This document shows, one piece after another, positions 43,127-44,335 of a stretch of DNA of 44,335 nt (the first letter of the stretch is position 1; every line of letters starts with the position of its first letter). The translations under genes were made by a program, and so were the position numbers. Source of the DNA: JACRAR01 sp041674385 (GTDB lineage: Bacteria > Pseudomonadota > Gammaproteobacteria > Burkholderiales > Rhodocyclaceae); contig JBAYVU010000026.1 of the NCBI GenBank assembly GCA_041674385.1, positions 1 to 44,335 on the forward strand. The letters run 5' to 3'. Under the pieces are notes generated by a model, which saw only the letters and a list, made by a program, of their open reading frames with translations, was not told the DNA's origin and did no database searches.

Positions 43127-43963
43127 GGGTCTCCGTCTGTATTTGCTGAAATCCGGCGGCCGCTTTTCCAACCAGGCATTGCGGCCCTCCTGCCCCTCTG
43201 CGGTCATGTAGAACAGTCCCGTCGCCTGGCCGGCGAGTTCCTGGATGCCTGCCAGGCCATCGGTGTCGGCATTGAAGCCGGCCTTGATCATGCGCAGCGC
43301 CGTGGGCGACAGCTCAAGCATTTTTCTACAATAGGCGAGGGTCTCCTCCTCTAGCCTGTCGAGAGAAACGACGGCATTGACGAGCCCCCAGTCCAATGCG
43401 GTTTGGGCGTCGTACTGCTGGCATAGCAGCCAGATTTCCTTGGCGCGCTTGAGGCCGATGGTGCGTGCCATCAGGCCTGTGCCCAGGCCGGCGTCGAAGC
43501 TGCCAACGCGCGGACCGGTCTGGCCGAAGCGGGCGTTGTCGGCGGCGATCGTGAGATCGCAGACGAGGTGCAGCACATGCCCGCCGCCGATCGCATAACC
43601 CGCCACCATCGCCACGACGGGTTTGGGCAAGCGGCGAATCTGCATCTGCAGATCGAGCACATTGAGATGGGGAGTTTTCGTTTCGGCATCGTGGTAACCG
43701 CCATCGTCGCCGCGCACCCGCTGGTCGCCGCCCGAGCAGAACGCCTCGTTTCCCGCGCCGGTGAAAATGATGACACCGACATCCGGGTCCCGGTGCGCGC
43801 GGGTAAAAGCGTCGATCAGCTCGTCGACGGTTTCGGGCCGAAAGGCGTTGCGCCGCGTCGGGCGGTTGATCGAAATCTTGGCGATGCCGTCGCCGGAAAG
43901 CTCGTAGAGGATGTCCTCATAGAGAGTGCCGCTGGGAGGGACGGATGTCCAGACTATGCTCAT
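43124..43963 (-). CDS. menB: 1,4-dihydroxy-2-naphthoyl-CoA synthase MenB
   Basis: A 279-residue crotonase-fold enzyme. FCSGGDQRVRGDDGGY holds the oxyanion loop of MenB, VAGYAIGGGHVLHLVCDLTIAA the second oxyanion glycine, and FGQTGPRVGSFDAGLG the Gln-Thr-Gly of the bicarbonate-dependent (type I) MenB group. The C terminus AEGQEGRNAWLEKRPPDFSKY is the family tail that reaches the neighbouring subunit. It closes the second ring of the naphthoquinone. The ATG lies 2 bp after the stop of the hemN-like gene, so the two are coupled. The stop codon lies in the end of MITE copy B. Confidence 0.94.
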   Translation of the reverse strand: MSIVWTSVPPSGTLYEDILYELSGDGIAKISINRPTRRNAFRPETVDELIDAFTRAHRDPDVGVIIFTGAGNEAFCSGGDQRVRGDDGGYHDAETKTPHLNVLDLQMQIRRLPKPVVAMVAGYAIGGGHVLHLVCDLTIAADNARFGQTGPRVGSFDAGLGTGLMARTIGLKRAKEIWLLCQQYDAQTALDWGLVNAVVSLDRLEEETLAYCRKMLELSPTALRMIKAGFNADTDGLAGIQELAGQATGLFYMTAEGQEGRNAWLEKRPPDFSKYRRRP

Positions 43964-43965
43964 GA

Positions 43966-44335
43966 CTAAGCGACCTCCGGGACGGGAATCCCGACGAGTT
44001 CGTTATGGAGGATTTGTGGGCGGCGGACGTTGTTGGCGGTGAAGAAGCGTTTGCAGACATTGTTCGAGTACCAGGTGCCGTGCGGAGCCGTGAGCCGGAG
44101 CGTGTGCGCGTCGTCGACGATGAGTTCGCGTTCCCGCAGATAGTCGAGGGCGGGGCCGTACAGGTCGTCCAGCTCGAAGCCGAAACGTTCGCGGAAGGTG
44201 TCCTTGCTCAACGCCATGGCGCGCACGCCCAAGGCCGGATAGCGGGACATCAACTCCGCGGTGTCGACCCGTTTGCCCATCAGCACCGGCAGCCGCCCGG
44301 CGTTCATGCTGGCGAGGTAATCATGGACGCTGTGA
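43966..44335 (-). CDS. HemN-like radical SAM protein, C-terminal part (runs off the window)
   Basis: The reading frame stays open to the end of the window, so this is the last 122 or so residues of a longer protein; the internal ATG at 44307 is not a likely start. HDYLASMNAGRLPV, RAMALSKDTFRERFGFELDDLYGPALDYLRERELI and LRLTAPHGTWYSNNVCKRFF follow the plan of the HemN C-terminal domain of coproporphyrinogen dehydrogenases and related radical SAM proteins. The catalytic CXXXCXXC part is outside the window, so activity cannot be judged. It is 2 bp upstream of menB and probably cotranscribed with it. Confidence 0.65.
   Translation of the reverse strand, partial: HSVHDYLASMNAGRLPVLMGKRVDTAELMSRYPALGVRAMALSKDTFRERFGFELDDLYGPALDYLRERELIVDDAHTLRLTAPHGTWYSNNVCKRFFTANNVRRPQILHNELVGIPVPEVA

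Noticed and set aside
1..44335. tRNA, rRNA or CRISPR loci
   Set aside because: No cloverleaf-type sequence, rRNA segment or regular direct-repeat array was found on reading the gaps between genes.

Overview
The window reads as the chromosome of a GC-rich, denitrifier- or iron-reducer-like betaproteobacterium. The type II secretion genes, a PhaM-type granule protein, a fused isobutyryl-CoA mutase and UbiC support this. A complete run of menaquinone genes beside a ubiquinone gene narrows it to lineages that make both quinones, such as some Rhodocyclales or Sterolibacteriaceae. The placement is inference; no rRNA or other marker lies in the window.

Layout. (1) 1-3385: type II secretion genes. 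gspC and gspD (partial) run leftward and gspA and gspB run rightward from a shared 210-bp promoter region. (2) 3394-8117: a tightly coupled leftward operon of gtrA, an exported protein, a large GT-C-like membrane protein and a gtrB-like glycosyltransferase, probably a lipid-linked glycan modification system. (3) 8239-24126: the core of the window, an extracellular electron transfer island. From right to left it holds an MtrA-type decaheme cytochrome, an MtrB-type outer-membrane porin, three tandem paralogous OmcA/MtrC-type surface lipoprotein cytochromes, a secreted helix-hairpin-helix protein, and a fourth, more divergent decaheme lipoprotein. Together they carry 49 CXXCH motifs and one CX3CH. 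Four of the five transcription units start from the same promoter architecture: an FNR/DNR-type box (TTGATNNNNGTCAA), exactly 20 nt, then ATGARAATC. That is the geometry of a class II CRP/FNR-activated promoter. (4) 24390-30625: an HDOD signalling protein, an AraC-type regulator divergent from icmF, and 3-hydroxyacyl-CoA dehydrogenase. (5) 30640-35136: ubiC-pabBC, phaM, an orphan ParA-like ATPase and a membrane-anchored methyltransferase. (6) 35183-37387: uvrD. (7) 37623-44335: menaquinone genes in the order hemN-like (partial), menB, menC, menE, menF, menD, all leftward and mostly overlapping.

The parts fit one physiology. Menaquinol is the usual electron donor to periplasmic cytochromes. 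MtrA/MtrB would carry electrons through the outer membrane to the surface decahemes. Type II secretion is needed in Shewanella for surface display of such lipoproteins. The FNR-type boxes would switch the set on without oxygen. No CymA-type inner-membrane quinol dehydrogenase is visible here.

A pair of oppositely oriented MITE-like elements brackets menD-F-E-C. One has clear terminal inverted repeats and a 10-bp target duplication; the other sits 15 bp upstream of menC and ends on the menB stop codon.
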